Below are positions 12,372-21,719 of a stretch of DNA of 64,000 nt, piece by piece; position 1 is the stretch's first letter, and each line of letters opens with the position of its first letter. The translations under genes and the position numbers were made by a program. Source of the stretch: Polytrichum commune (taxonomy: Eukaryota > Streptophyta > Polytrichopsida > Polytrichales > Polytrichaceae); the NCBI GenBank assembly GCA_950295325.1, contig OX485809.1, positions 20,476,144 to 20,540,143 of the forward strand, read 5' to 3'. Below the pieces are notes generated by a model. That model had not been told where the DNA came from. It worked only from the letters and a program-made list of their open reading frames with translations, and searched no databases.

Positions 12372-12654
12372 TATTATGACATTGTTGTTGATGACTAGGT
12401 GTCCGTAGACCCAACCTCGTCCTTTAGAGTAAAAAGATCTATGTACATAGAAAAAGAAACTTAAGTCTAAGATTAGTAAGACTTAAGACTTCTAAAAGTA
12501 TCTCCTAGATACTATGGATAAAGAAGGATAAGACTATGAGTTCCTTTGGGGATATAAAAGAGAGAGCTCGGAGGAGGAGCTCTCAAGGTTAATGCAATCT
12601 TGCTTTCGTGATGTGCTTCTTATTTTGTATTGATTTTGTACCCATTTTATATCA
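12372..12654 (+). repeat. Copia 3' LTR
   Basis: Direct copy of 7533-7815, preceded by the polypurine tract at 12,361-12,371. The downstream flank AGCTCAATAA does not match the 5' flank, so target-site duplication is not preserved or not recognisable. Confidence 0.9.
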
Positions 12655-12714
12655 AGCTCAATAATAGTTGAATTAGTTGGTGAGTTATCCAAGGTCTGCA
12701 TTAGTGCGACTACT

Positions 12715-12920
12715 CTATGGGAGCCGGCCCATGCCTCCGTGGCTACCCTGCTCACGCCACCATGGCCATGGGAATGGGTAACGGGACTGCATGGCGGGTG
12801 CCGCATTGAGGCTATTGCCCGGCACCTCCCCACACCACTCGCCCGCAGTGCCCTGGGGCCCCTTCAAATAGCCTTTGACGGGCGCATTTGGCGGGAGTGC
12901 ATTGGCGATGCTCTAACAAA
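12715..12920. other. Short GC-rich patch of unknown nature
   Basis: Roughly 200 bases with high GC and many CpG and GCGG words interrupt an AT-rich neighbourhood. Small frames cross it on both strands but none is recognisable. It ends just before the hairpin at 12,939. It could be part of a MITE or a captured genic fragment. Confidence 0.4.
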
Positions 12921-12938
12921 CCTACAAAGGCTCATATT

Positions 12939-13024
12939 TGGGTGAACCAACCCATACACTCGTTCCTTGTTGGATGCCTAAACCCTTGCTTCCAAGGAAC
13001 TAGTGTACGGGTTGGTTTGCCCCA
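12939..13024. repeat. Near-perfect 86-base hairpin, copy 1
   Basis: The 5' arm GGGTGAACCAACCCATACAC continues as TCGTTCCTTG. It pairs with the 3' arm CAAGGAACTAGTGTACGGGT followed by TGGTTTGCCCC, around a loop of about 23 bases (TTGGATGCC...TTGCTTC). The stem is about 31 bp with only three or four imperfections. The same hairpin occurs at 42,291-42,375. CAAAGGCTC occurs on both sides (12,925 and 13,028). It is either a tiny foldback MITE or a small-RNA precursor-like locus. Confidence 0.8.
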
Positions 13025-13039
13025 GTCCAAAGGCTCGTT

Positions 13040-13540
13040 GGGGATGGTGAAGTGATCAACTTTAACGAGTAGATAAAAATCACCTTTACACGAGAATGCC
13101 CATTGTCATTAGAAATAGCGAAACCCCTTGTGAGACAAGTGAGGAGTGGCAAGTTGGCAACAAGACCACCACCACAATTTTAGAGGGACATGAGATGAAA
13201 TCTACGTCGTGTCCGTGGGTCCAAAATGGAGTGTTCCTAAGAATCTCAATGACTAATGTAGAGTTGGACAAAGCAAATTAAGATGACATCGGGAACAATA
13301 TTCAATAAAGGATGGAGGGTGCTTTACAAAGATCTTGTAGGAGTGTCGGTCCTTTGCAAGAATAGAAGTCTCCCTTCCCCGCTATCCTTCCCTAGAATTA
13401 TGGAGAGTTTTGGGAGATTGTGAGGTCCGTTGACCCTCCAAATTAAGTATGGAAGACCCCGAATTATTTTCTTAAAAATTGTTGCATTTTAACATTGTTA
13501 ATAGCCCCAAGTAGTGGTTGGGCTAGAGCTCACTGCCATT
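13040..13540. other. Intergenic stretch
   Basis: Only short unrecognised frames are present (61 codons at 13,096-13,281). No repeat structure or gene was seen. Confidence 0.5.
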
Positions 13541-13679
13541 TGGGTGAGGGCCACTTCACACACGAGCCAAGAGCCGTGACCATGAAATGGTGAGGGCCTT
13601 TGACTTTCATCCAAAGGCCGTACCATGGGTGTTGGGCTGCCCGTTTTGTGTGGGGCCGGGTCCTCAAACATAGTGTGAA

Positions 13680-15022
13680 ATGAGAATGGACCATGTTGAG
13701 GGACCGTTGCATATTTTATTAGTGGAAAAAGAGGGGCAACCCTACCACACTAGTTACATATCTTCATTCTCTCTTTTTTCACTCTCTTTTCGAGTTATAC
13801 ATTGGAGAGGAAGGAAAGAGAGCATGATGGATCACATTGAGAGAAGAAGAAGGATTCTTGTTGCATTAGCTTTATATTGGTGCTTGCACATGATTGTGCA
13901 ACATGTGCTTGATATGCAAGCATTGGCACTAAACGGAGAATGGGAAAATGCCCTGATTTTGAGCATTTGCTTTGAGGGTATGAAGATAAGCGATCGTAGT
14001 GTGTGGGCATTTGAGAGAAATGTAGGGTTTACGGATAGGTTGTTATTGGGTTCATTCACGGAAAAAATGTTTAAACAAAGAACTCGTGTATGTCACAATA
14101 CATTCAAATTTCTTTGTGAGAGGTTAGGTCCATATTTGCAGAGGAAGAATACACAAATGAGAGAGACAATTTCAGTTGAAAGTAGAATTGCAATGTCATT
14201 ACAAAGGCTTGGGACTGGAAATACCTTGTGTACCGTAGGAGATGTATATGGGGTGGCCGAAAGTACAATTTCAGAAATAGTTCGAATTTTTTGTAGATTG
14301 GTTAGAATTCATTTGCAAGGGACTTTTGTGCAATTTCCAAGTCCAGCTCGGTTTAGGGTTTTAGCCCAAGAATTTGAGGCTCTTCATGGAATTCCTCATA
14401 TTATAGGCGCAATTGACGGGTCTCACATTCCAATTCTTGCATCTGTAATTGGGGGAGAGGATTATTATTGTAGAAAATCATTTCATTCCGCTTTATTATA
14501 AGGTATAGTAGATACAAATGTGTGTTTTGGGATTACGAATTTGGATGGGCATGAAGTATACATGATTGGACATTATTTCAGTTGACAAAAGTTGGAAGAG
14601 ATTGCATTAAAGGGAAATTCTTACCTTATAAGCTGATCGGAGATTGTGCATATCCAGTGCGGCCATGGATTTACTGTCCATTCAAAGGGTGTGCAGAAGG
14701 ATTAGAAGGCTACAAAGCAAATTGGAATTTTATTCAAAGTTCTACCCGCATGTGTGTAGAATGTGCTTTCGGAATCTTGAAGGGAAGATGGAAAATCATT
14801 ATAAGAAGATCCGATATACCATTACGGCATATGACTGATGTAGTAGCTACATGTATTACTCTACACAATATGTGTACTATTGGAAAAGACAAATTTGATA
14901 TAGAATGGATAGAAGAAGCTGAAAGAGAATTGGGTAGACGTATAGAGAATAGATCATTGAGAGAAGGACAAGAAATGAGGACTGAATTAGCAATAGCTAA
15001 TTGTGCATATAGCAATAGCTAA
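13680..15022 (+). pseudogene. Harbinger DDE transposase (HARBI1-like), nearly intact
   Basis: This is the nuclease of the PIF/Harbinger element (DDE_Tnp_4). The open segment 13,680-14,501 contains a helix-turn-helix-like region (VGDVYGVAESTISEIVRIFC, about 14,240-14,300). It also holds the first catalytic Asp in IIGAIDGSHIPI (about 14,400-14,435). The second segment (14,582-15,022) has the second Asp in LIGDCAYPVRPW and the catalytic Glu in VECAFGILKGRW (about 14,757-14,792). Between them one TAA (14,499), a frameshift and one TGA separate otherwise collinear homology, roughly 80 bases in all. The three acidic catalytic positions survive. The start codon is uncertain: ATG at 13,680 is close to the left terminus, and 13,824 or 13,827 would also serve. 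Confidence 0.88.
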
Positions 15023-15544
15023 ATCCCTGTGGCAAATCAAACTGCAGAAAAATTCTAACCTGGAATTCCAAGATATGGATACTGATTCTGATATAAGTAT
15101 GTAACTATAACTTCTGTACTAAGGTTGTCATATGAGCTTCCATATTTTTCAGTAAATTTGTTGTTGTCTGAAAAGATGCAATCAAATTTGAAGAATTACT
15201 AACTATCTGTTCTAGGAAGCCTTCCATTTTGTCTTGAAATTTCTTCTTCTTGTCCTTTGTAGCACTTGCAGGTGAATTTTGTTGTGTGGTTTGCATACTG
15301 TTGTGGTCTTCATCCTCTTGAGCACTTGCTACCATCTGATTTACCACACTTGCACGCTGTCCATTCCACATGTCCATCTGCTCATAATACTGACACTCTC
15401 GTTTTTCATGTCCTGATATTTCATTTGACCTCTTATCATTTTTGTACTCCATCAGCAAAACTTTGTATTTTTTCTTGCAGGCCAGCCAAGTTCTTCCAAA
15501 ATTCCGCAATGTAGAAACCATACGAGCATGTAACTTGATCCAAG

Positions 15545-15706
15545 CATTCATTCATGTTTACATATAACCAGTAGAATTTCAGAATATTACAACAATACAA
15601 TACAAAGAGATCAAGTACTATGTGGCATCCATTCATGTTTACATACAACCAGTAGAATTTCAGAATATTACAACAGTACAATACAAAGAGAACAAGTACT
15701 ATGTGG
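15545..15706. repeat. 81-base tandem duplication
   Basis: Two copies of an 81-base unit (CATTCATGTTTACATA...AAGTACTATGTGGCAT) follow each other with about four differences. They lie in the intron or exon boundary of the Harbinger Myb-like gene. Confidence 0.9.
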
Positions 15707-15754
15707 CATCTAGTTTATACACTTGAGGGAAGGAGTATTCTAGGTTATCCAACC

Positions 15755-15905
15755 CTTTACAGTTGTCCTATACCCTAGAGGTCCCGGGCTCGATTCCCGA
15801 GGTAGCCAAAACCCCTAAGTCCCCCAATGGGAGGAAAGGGGGGCCCCGGGCAGGCGGCTAAGGCTAGGGCCTTTAAAAAGGCCCAATTGGCCCAATCTGT
15901 ATCTG
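15755..15905 (+). repeat. Possible SINE-like unit with B box
   Basis: CCCGGGCTCGATTCCCGAGG forms a T-arm-like stem with a B-box core (GGCTCGATTCC), followed by a GC-rich body (GGGGCCCCGGGCAGGCGGC) and a short palindromic tail (GGCCTTTAAAAAGGCC). An A box is unclear (TACAGTTGTCCTATACC). It is placed inside the intron of the Myb-like gene. Confidence 0.4.
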
Positions 15906-16973
15906 AACTTTTGCATTTTGATTGAACTAACAAATATTAATGAACATAGTGTACAAATAATATCAATACATACCTTGCTTTCTTGCTGATTTTGCAAATT
16001 CCTCCTCCATCTCACCGCGAATGGCGATAAGAGTTTCGATCTCATAATCTCACCATTTAATAGGGGCCTCTTCTTCACCTTCCGAATCTCCCAAATCTAT
16101 TTCATCTACTTTTGCTTCTTTTTTTTGTGCTCCTTTCGATTTTGTAGCCACTGCCCTACCTCTCTTCTTCTTGCTAATTTCATCTTCTTTCCTACTCACA
16201 TCTTCTGCCTCTTCTCTCATAGTCATTTCTCTACTACCTTCTATATGTTGCGGCATTTGAGTTCCAATCACTTCTACATCTTCTTCATTGAACAACTGAA
16301 AATTGTTGAAATTTCTACTTCCTAATGAGGGTCCGTGCAATCCGAATTGTGGTTGACTCCACGACATCCAAGGAGAATTTTGGCTCCATTGTTGGGTTTC
16401 GGAACCACTTCCATCTTGCGAGAATCCTGCCATCTTGCGAAAAAAATTGACAAAAAAAAATTCAATCAAAAAATCTCTTTACCTCTCTCACACATATAAT
16501 ACACTTGAAGAACTTCTGGGCATTTCAAAGAAACGGCCATCTTCCTCTTATCCCCTAAACTGCCCTGAAAAAAGTTACTGTTGAAAAAAATATTAAAATA
16601 ATATTGCCAGCCTACTCGCTGACTGCTGGCAGTTGTCTGACTGCTGTTTTGGGTTCTGACTGCCATGGTCTGCCGGAATTTGTGTCAGGCCTACCTCTTG
16701 GAGGTGGGCCTGACGCAAATTCCAGTAGACCATGGAGCCTTATCCATAGCCTGCCATGTAGGACTCCATGTAGACTTTTCATCCACGAACTTTTCTTTGG
16801 GCCTTTAGGCTTTCACCTCCTAGTGTGAAGCGAACTTGGACGGTCTCTGCCTTTTCGACCAATGAGAGCTCTTACATCGTCATGGTCATGGGCCTTCAGC
16901 CTTGTGTGTGAAGTGGCCCTGAGTCCTAGCCGGTTGAGTCATGGCAACCCCACCAATAAATTTAATTAGTTTT

Positions 16974-17592
16974 GATCCCGACTAACTGCTACATGTCTTG
17001 CCCAATTTCAAAAAAATAAAAAATAAAAAATCGCCCTTGCATTCTTGAAGGCCACTTGTTCGCAATTCCCATGTTGAGTGCGCTTCACCTTGAAGGCCCG
17101 AAATTCTATATATATGCTCACTTTCCCTTAGTAAACAAACAATTAAATGTGATTTCATTCCCAAAGTGAAATTGAAAGCATGTAAATGAATGTCAATAAA
17201 GCATGTAATGAAGTTGGAAGTTAAAATATTACAAATTCCTCATTTGCATCGAGGTTATAATGTATGTGACTAATCATTTGAAAGGGTCTTTTGTCATTCT
17301 AGAATGAGACTTATATTTGTGTGCTACGTTTAGTGTTTAGTTTTATAATATTTTAGTTAATGCCTTTGACTTTCACAAGCATTCATACATATTCAAAATA
17401 ATTAAGCTAAATAAATGTAATTAAGTGTATCAAGCCTCTGTGTGTGTGTGTGTGTGTGTATAAAATCTTGGGCCTTCAAGGTGAAGTGTACTCAATGTGG
17501 ATTTGTGGACAAGCGGCCTTCAAGAATGCAAGGGCGATTTTTATTTTTTTGAAATTGGGCGGGGCGGGGCAGGCAACAATTGTTGGTTGGGA
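16974..17592. mobile_element. TIR element with long (about 120-150 bp) inverted arms
   Basis: The left arm (about 16,983-17,118) contains CTTGCCCAATTTCAAAAAAA, CGCCCTTGCATTCTTGAAGG and CTTCACCTTGAAGGCCC. The right arm (about 17,460-17,575) is its inverted copy, with over 80% visible match. About 340 AT-rich bases lie between. The outer ends ATCCCGACTAAC and GTTGGTTGGGAT suggest the true termini. There is no coding content, so it is a non-autonomous foldback or MITE. The arms are interrupted by TG and A-rich simple repeats. Confidence 0.75.
17439..17459. repeat. (TG)n microsatellite
   Basis: About ten TG dinucleotides at the inner edge of the right arm of the preceding TIR element. Confidence 0.9.
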
Positions 17593-17599
17593 TAATATA

Positions 17600-18645
17600 T
17601 ATTTAAAAAATATTATTCTAGTGGGGTTGCCCAAAATTGTTCACTTATTCTACCAACATGGTTTGTTCTACAATATTCCATGATCCATTAAATTATTATT
17701 TAATTAAGAAAGGATTATGGTTCATAACATGGCGCCATTAGCCCTAATTATATGACATTATTGGCACTCAAAAGATTATTGATGAGTTGAGACTCCTTGT
17801 GTTGAAACCCATGGTATAGCGAGTCGATACTATTGGTTGGATGTAAGGGAGAGACCGCGAAATTGCATGTACTGCACCAAGCAACCTTAAATTTCACTTC
17901 GTAATCTTACCTTATCCCCATAAAACCGAGTTCAATATAGGTTTTGGTACCCAAGTCTTACCTAAAATATGTTATGACCTATCAATTAACCTGATAGTGA
18001 CACTTAGAACCACAAACTGACACTTGTTAAGCCTTTCTTGTGTTGGTTTGTTTAATTGAACCCAAACAAAATACATGTCTATTTTTTAGAACACTATATT
18101 TTCAGTTTTTGTGTACTTGTCACATTCAACATCAACATTGTTGTCATTTAATCACCAAGTTACAACTAAGCATGTGGGATTTATGTGGCCACTCTTCTTC
18201 ATCAAACTCCTATATTTTAGTGCTATATGTAGGAAAGGTTCGCAATTTATTATGACAAACACTAAGAAGACGTGTTACGTTGATATTAGACTAATTGCTC
18301 AAATTATGAAGTTATCTATCAATGTGGACTCAATAGATTACTAACACCACCGGGAAGACTTGTGCGGTCACTTGTAGAGAAACTATTCTCTCAACTTTCA
18401 TTTCTCAAGACATTTACATTTGAACACAAACTATGAAACGTGAAACAATAATCTTTGTGATTCACAATTGCTAATTGGATGAAACAATCCTCAATCCAAG
18501 AGCCCAAATGATTTGTGGAGTTGCAAGTGCCCCCAATACGTAGTGCTACGCCCTAATATGAGCAAGGGACAACGATATACCTTATATGCAAGGGAGTTGG
18601 GACATGTTATGCTACACAAAATCATGGAGATCACTAACTTATGTA
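17600..18645. other. Intergenic stretch
   Basis: Only small frames (up to 77 codons) without recognisable content; AT-rich; no repeat structure noticed. Confidence 0.5.
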
Positions 18646-18650
18646 CCTAA

Positions 18651-19134
18651 GGGCCGCTTCACACTATGGCCGTCCAAGTCGAGAGGCTGTGGGATGGAGT
18701 GGCCAAACTTTGTTGATAGTCCAAAGAAATGAATTGAAAATAGCCAATAAAATATAATAAGTGGAGCCTTTGGCCGGGCATAGTGTGAAGCCTCCAAAGG
18801 CCAGGCCCAAAGTCCAAACCCAAAGAGTATCCCACTTTATTCCTTGCTCAAAATAACCCCTTCAATCTAAACCCCAAGATCTTGTCAATGATTGATTTTT
18901 TAATGAAAGAAAACCGATGGCCTCTCGACCATAGTTTGGGTTTCCATTCCTGTCCGACCCAAACTTCCTTTGAGAGTCCATCGCCTTCTTCAAAAAATAA
19001 TCATTTTAAATTGTGACGGCCTATGGAGTTTGGCCATAGTGTGAAGGGTCCAGAGGCCGAACTCTTGGTTTCTTGCAATTTGATTGGTGGAAATCGACGG
19101 CCTCTCGACCTTCGGCCATAGTGTGAAGCGCCCC
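18651..19134. mobile_element. Harbinger-type MITE, second subfamily
   Basis: The left end GGGCCGCTTCACACTATGGC is matched by the inverted right end ...GGCCATAGTGTGAAGCGCCCC. CCTCTCGAC/GTCGAGAGG words lie just inside both. TAA flanks both sides (18,648-18,650 and 19,135-19,137). The 484-bp unit has no coding content. Its interior repeats CATAGTGTGAAG several times. It differs from the 13,548 family in the bases after GGGCC and abuts the next MITE directly. Confidence 0.85.
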
Positions 19135-19137
19135 TAA

Positions 19138-19638
19138 CGGCCACTTCACACACGAACCAAGAGCCGTGACCATGAAATTGTGAGAGCCCAAATGGAAGCA
19201 TCCTAAGGCCATCCCAAGACACCTCCAAAATCATGTAGTGTGGTCACGGATCCTCAAGTGTAGTGTGAAGTCATACGTGACCGGGCCCTCAACCAAATGC
19301 TATTTCAATGGATTTCTATTCATGCGGGTCCCTCACGCATGATTGAATAGAATAAATCAACGGTTGTGAGCGTTCGGAGTGCCATGGTCTCCCGGTTTTG
19401 TGTTAGACCTACCTCCAAGAGGTGGTTTTTGAAAATAGTCCAAGTGACCATGAACCATGATCCATTTGATGCCATGTAGGAATCCATGTAGACCTTACAT
19501 CCATCTTGCATTCATATACTCCATTGGTCCCTCAAGCGTAGTGTGAAGCAAACTTGGACCGGCTCCGCCTTTTCCACCAATGAGAGTGCTTCAAGTGCAC
19601 TGGGTCACGGGCTCTCAGTCTCGTGTGTGAAGCGCCCC
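19138..19638. mobile_element. Harbinger MITE of the 13,548 family
   Basis: The left end CGGCCACTTCACACACGAAC and the right end CTCGTGTGTGAAGCGCCCC are inverted, with TAA at 19,135-19,137 and 19,639-19,641. The right half aligns with 16,648-16,919 of the full element (CCATGGTCT..CCGG.TTTGTGT, CGGCTCCGCCTTTTCCACC). The left 100 bases align with 13,548-13,680. The element is 501 bp and shares one TAA with the neighbouring MITE, so one inserted at the edge of the other. Confidence 0.88.
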
Positions 19639-19687
19639 TAAGTGAAGGCATCACATGTATTCTTCCGGAGTCGGGATCTATATGCTA

Positions 19688-20779
19688 CAGTCTAACCTTG
19701 ATAATGTCACCCTTGTTAATAGAACACCTTGATATTGTCACCTAAAAGTTTGAAACCGATTTTCATAATGTAAAACTCCCTCGTTATTATCCCTATCACC
19801 CTTGGTAATGTCACTATTTTTTTCCAAAATCCGTAGCGTAAATGTGATAATACCAAGTATGGATGGATTGTATGTGATGGTTGGATGGACAGATTGTAGT
19901 AGCCGAAAGGGTCATGCGCCGCCCCTGTGATAAATGCAATGCATGGCGGCATGGCGGCATGGCATGAATTAGATGATCAAACCGTTAGAAATTGTTGGAG
20001 AAAGTCCGCCATATTGCCTATAGAGTGGAATGCAAATATCAACAATTTTGATGAACGTATGAAGTCCAAAATGGAGTAAGTAGCTTTGGAATTGGGCAAT
20101 CTCATTGCCGCATTGAATTTGGGTTTGGATGTCGAAGACAAGCCTGTAGAAAAGCTTTGTCCTTTGGAGTACATAAACATGGAAGGTGAAGATGATTTTG
20201 AGGTGGAATATTCTACTGAGGAGCTTGTGCAATTAGTGCAAGATGGCGAACATGTTCTTGATTCCATGGAAGTAGACCCATTGATTGTTGATAGCAGTGA
20301 TGATGAGTCTAAAGTAGTGAAGCTAAGCGATGCACAAAAATATGCTAAAAATGTTTTGAATTTTATGGCTAGCCAAGGTTCTCAGATTTTCAACACTCTG
20401 GAGTTGTTAGGAATGGAAAAAATTCATGACAAACTCATTAGAATTGGTGTTGCACATTTAACATCAACAAAACAATGTGACATTAGAAGCTTCTTTGTCT
20501 CTAGTGAGAGGTCTTTACCTGATCTCAATGACACATTATGATGTGCTCTTGTTGTTGTTCACAATTTTGAATTAGATTTTACATTCAAAAACATTGAAGT
20601 CTCGTATTTGTTATTTTCTTTTTTACATTGTAATTTTATTTTGATTTTCTACCTTTTTTTTTTTATAATATCACATTATGCACAAATCTTCAAAATGTGA
20701 CATTATCAAATATGTCACACCTTGTTTATATCACTCTTTTTGGTGAAACGGATGGTGTGACATTATCAAGGTTAGACTG
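19688..20779 (+). mobile_element. Internally deleted pogo-like TIR element
   Basis: The left end CAGTCTAACCTTGATAATG and its inverted copy at 20,761-20,779 are flanked by TA on each side (19,686 and 20,780), as expected of the Tc1/mariner-pogo group. The word GATAATGTCAC or a near variant repeats several times inside both ends (for example 19,709, 19,735, 19,806 and 20,690-20,765). These are probable transposase-binding repeats. Inside is only the C-terminal part of a transposase, so the copy is non-autonomous. Confidence 0.88.
19980..20541 (+). pseudogene. C-terminal fragment of pogo/CENP-B-like transposase
   Basis: Homology begins near 19,985 (VRNCWRKSAILPIEW, the usual segment following the DDE core). 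It passes a TAA near 20,079 and continues as a 151-codon open frame (20,086-20,541). That frame carries an acidic stretch (VDPLIVDSSDDES), a helical region (YAKNVLNFMASQGSQIFNTL) and the ending TSTKQCDIRSFF. This arrangement resembles the C-termini of Tigger-type transposases, which often finish in ...KQTTIxxFF. The catalytic core is absent. Whether the frame is translated is unknown. Confidence 0.65.
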
Positions 20780-21014
20780 TAATTAAATTGGCTGGTCCAC
20801 AGGAGATTGCACTTCAATTAATAAGCTTAAGACATGGACATGATATTCTCAAGAATGAAGTTAAAAGTATGGCCATAAACTCAAGGTGCACGTGGTTACC
20901 AGCGTTGGTCCAATCAAATATCAACACTTGGCAGCTTATTCAACATGTGTCAAAACACCCAAGGAGACTTCAGGAATCTAAAACACTCTTCCAGAGTAGA
21001 GTAGAGGAGAGGAG

Positions 21015-21715
21015 AGGCGTCCATATATAACCGGTCGCTTAAGATTTTGCGCCATATATACATGGAGAAGTACAAAGCGGTGCGAACCTTTCCCATGTAC
21101 GACGATAGTGATAAGGAGGATTGCATTTTTTCGGTAATTTTATTCCTTGGATTGGAATGATTATGAAACTTGAAACCAAAAGTTGGCCTGAACATATTAC
21201 CAATGTCTAGAGTCTATCATAATTGTTTATTTTAACCATTCATTCCTCTTCGCTTTAGCACTCAAAATAAAGACATGTGTCATGGCACTATTGGTTCTGG
21301 CGTAAACAAATTCAGTCTCGGCTTGATCGAAAGTATGGTTCAACTATACTTTTGTGACTCATGAACATGTTGCATGGTATTTCGAGTAGAGGTGCCTATA
21401 ACCGACCACTTGAGAGATTATGCACCAAATATGGAGAAGTAGAAGGCGGTGCAGATTTTTCCCGTGTAGGAAGATAGAAATCATGAGGACTGTAGTTTTT
21501 TTGGTAATATTATTCCTTAAATCAAAATTATTGTGAATTTTTGAAACCAAAAGTTGGCCTAAACATATTATCAATGTCTAGAGTATGCCAAAACCGCTCA
21601 TTGTAATTGCTTCTTCCTCCTCACTTTGACACTCAAAACTATGACATGTGCCATAACACTATTGGTTCTGGCCAAACCGAAATTCAGTCTCAACCTTATT
21701 GAAATTTTGGTACCC
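21015..21715. repeat. Tandem duplication, period about 372 bp
   Basis: Unit 1 (about 21,015-21,345) and unit 2 (about 21,387-21,715) share ordered blocks. These include GAAACCAAAAGTTGGCCT, ACATATTA.CAATGTCTAG and CACTATTGGTTCTGGC. They have diverged by roughly a fifth. No protein is recognisable. Confidence 0.85.
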
Positions 21716-21719
21716 TATA

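Larger units (their letters stand above)
7533..12654 (+). mobile_element. Ty1/Copia LTR retrotransposon, internally rearranged
   Basis: Two direct LTRs of about 283 bp (7533-7815 and 12,372-12,654) bracket gag, protease, integrase, reverse transcriptase and RNase H sequences in Copia order. The LTRs differ by only a few substitutions, so the insertion is fairly young. Just inside the 5' LTR is TTATCAGCACGAAGCTC, a candidate primer-binding region. Just before the 3' LTR is the purine-rich GCTAGGGGGAG. No clear 5-bp target duplication is seen. The integrase part (about 9290-10,760) lies on the opposite strand, and the frames carry stops and shifts, so the copy is defective. It may still be mobilisable through its LTRs by a relative. 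Confidence 0.92.
15105..16433 (-). pseudogene. Harbinger Myb/SANT-like accessory protein, two exons
   Basis: This is the second gene of the element; in this superfamily a Myb/SANT (trihelix-like) protein helps the transposase bind DNA and enter the nucleus. Exon 1 starts at ATG 16,433 and encodes a Gln/Ser-rich N-terminus. An acidic and basic stretch follows (KKKRGRAVATKSKGAQKKEA, probable nuclear localisation signal). The first Myb helix (YEIETLIAIRGEMEEEFAKS) ends at a good donor, AG|GTATGT near 15,970. Exon 2 (to 15,105) carries LRNFGRTWLACKKKYKVLLM, then EISGHEKRECQYYEQMDMW and a coiled C-terminus (QTTTNLLKNMEAHMTTLVQK). A TGA just before the first helix (near 16,050) breaks the frame. 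The intron holds a tandem duplication and a SINE-like unit. Confidence 0.75.
13548..16919. mobile_element. PIF/Harbinger transposon with both partner genes
   Basis: The left end GGGCCACTTCACACAC (continuing GAGCCAAGAGCCGTGACCATG) is the inverted match of the right end. Reverse-complemented, the right end reads GGGCCACTTCACACAC then AAGGCTGAAGGCCCATGACCATG. The 3.37-kb unit is flanked by the trinucleotide TGA at 13,545-13,547 and 16,920-16,922, the 3-bp target duplication length expected of this superfamily. Inside are the DDE transposase (+) and a Myb/SANT-like protein (-), arranged tail to tail. Those two genes define an autonomous Harbinger element. Subterminal words of the form ATAGTGTGAA occur near both ends. 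Both genes now carry stops, so this copy is probably dead. Its terminal regions match the MITEs at 6895, 19,138 and 59,621. Confidence 0.9.

Noticed and set aside
15266-15514. Plus-strand frame inside the Harbinger element
   Set aside because: Antisense to the Myb-like exon 2.
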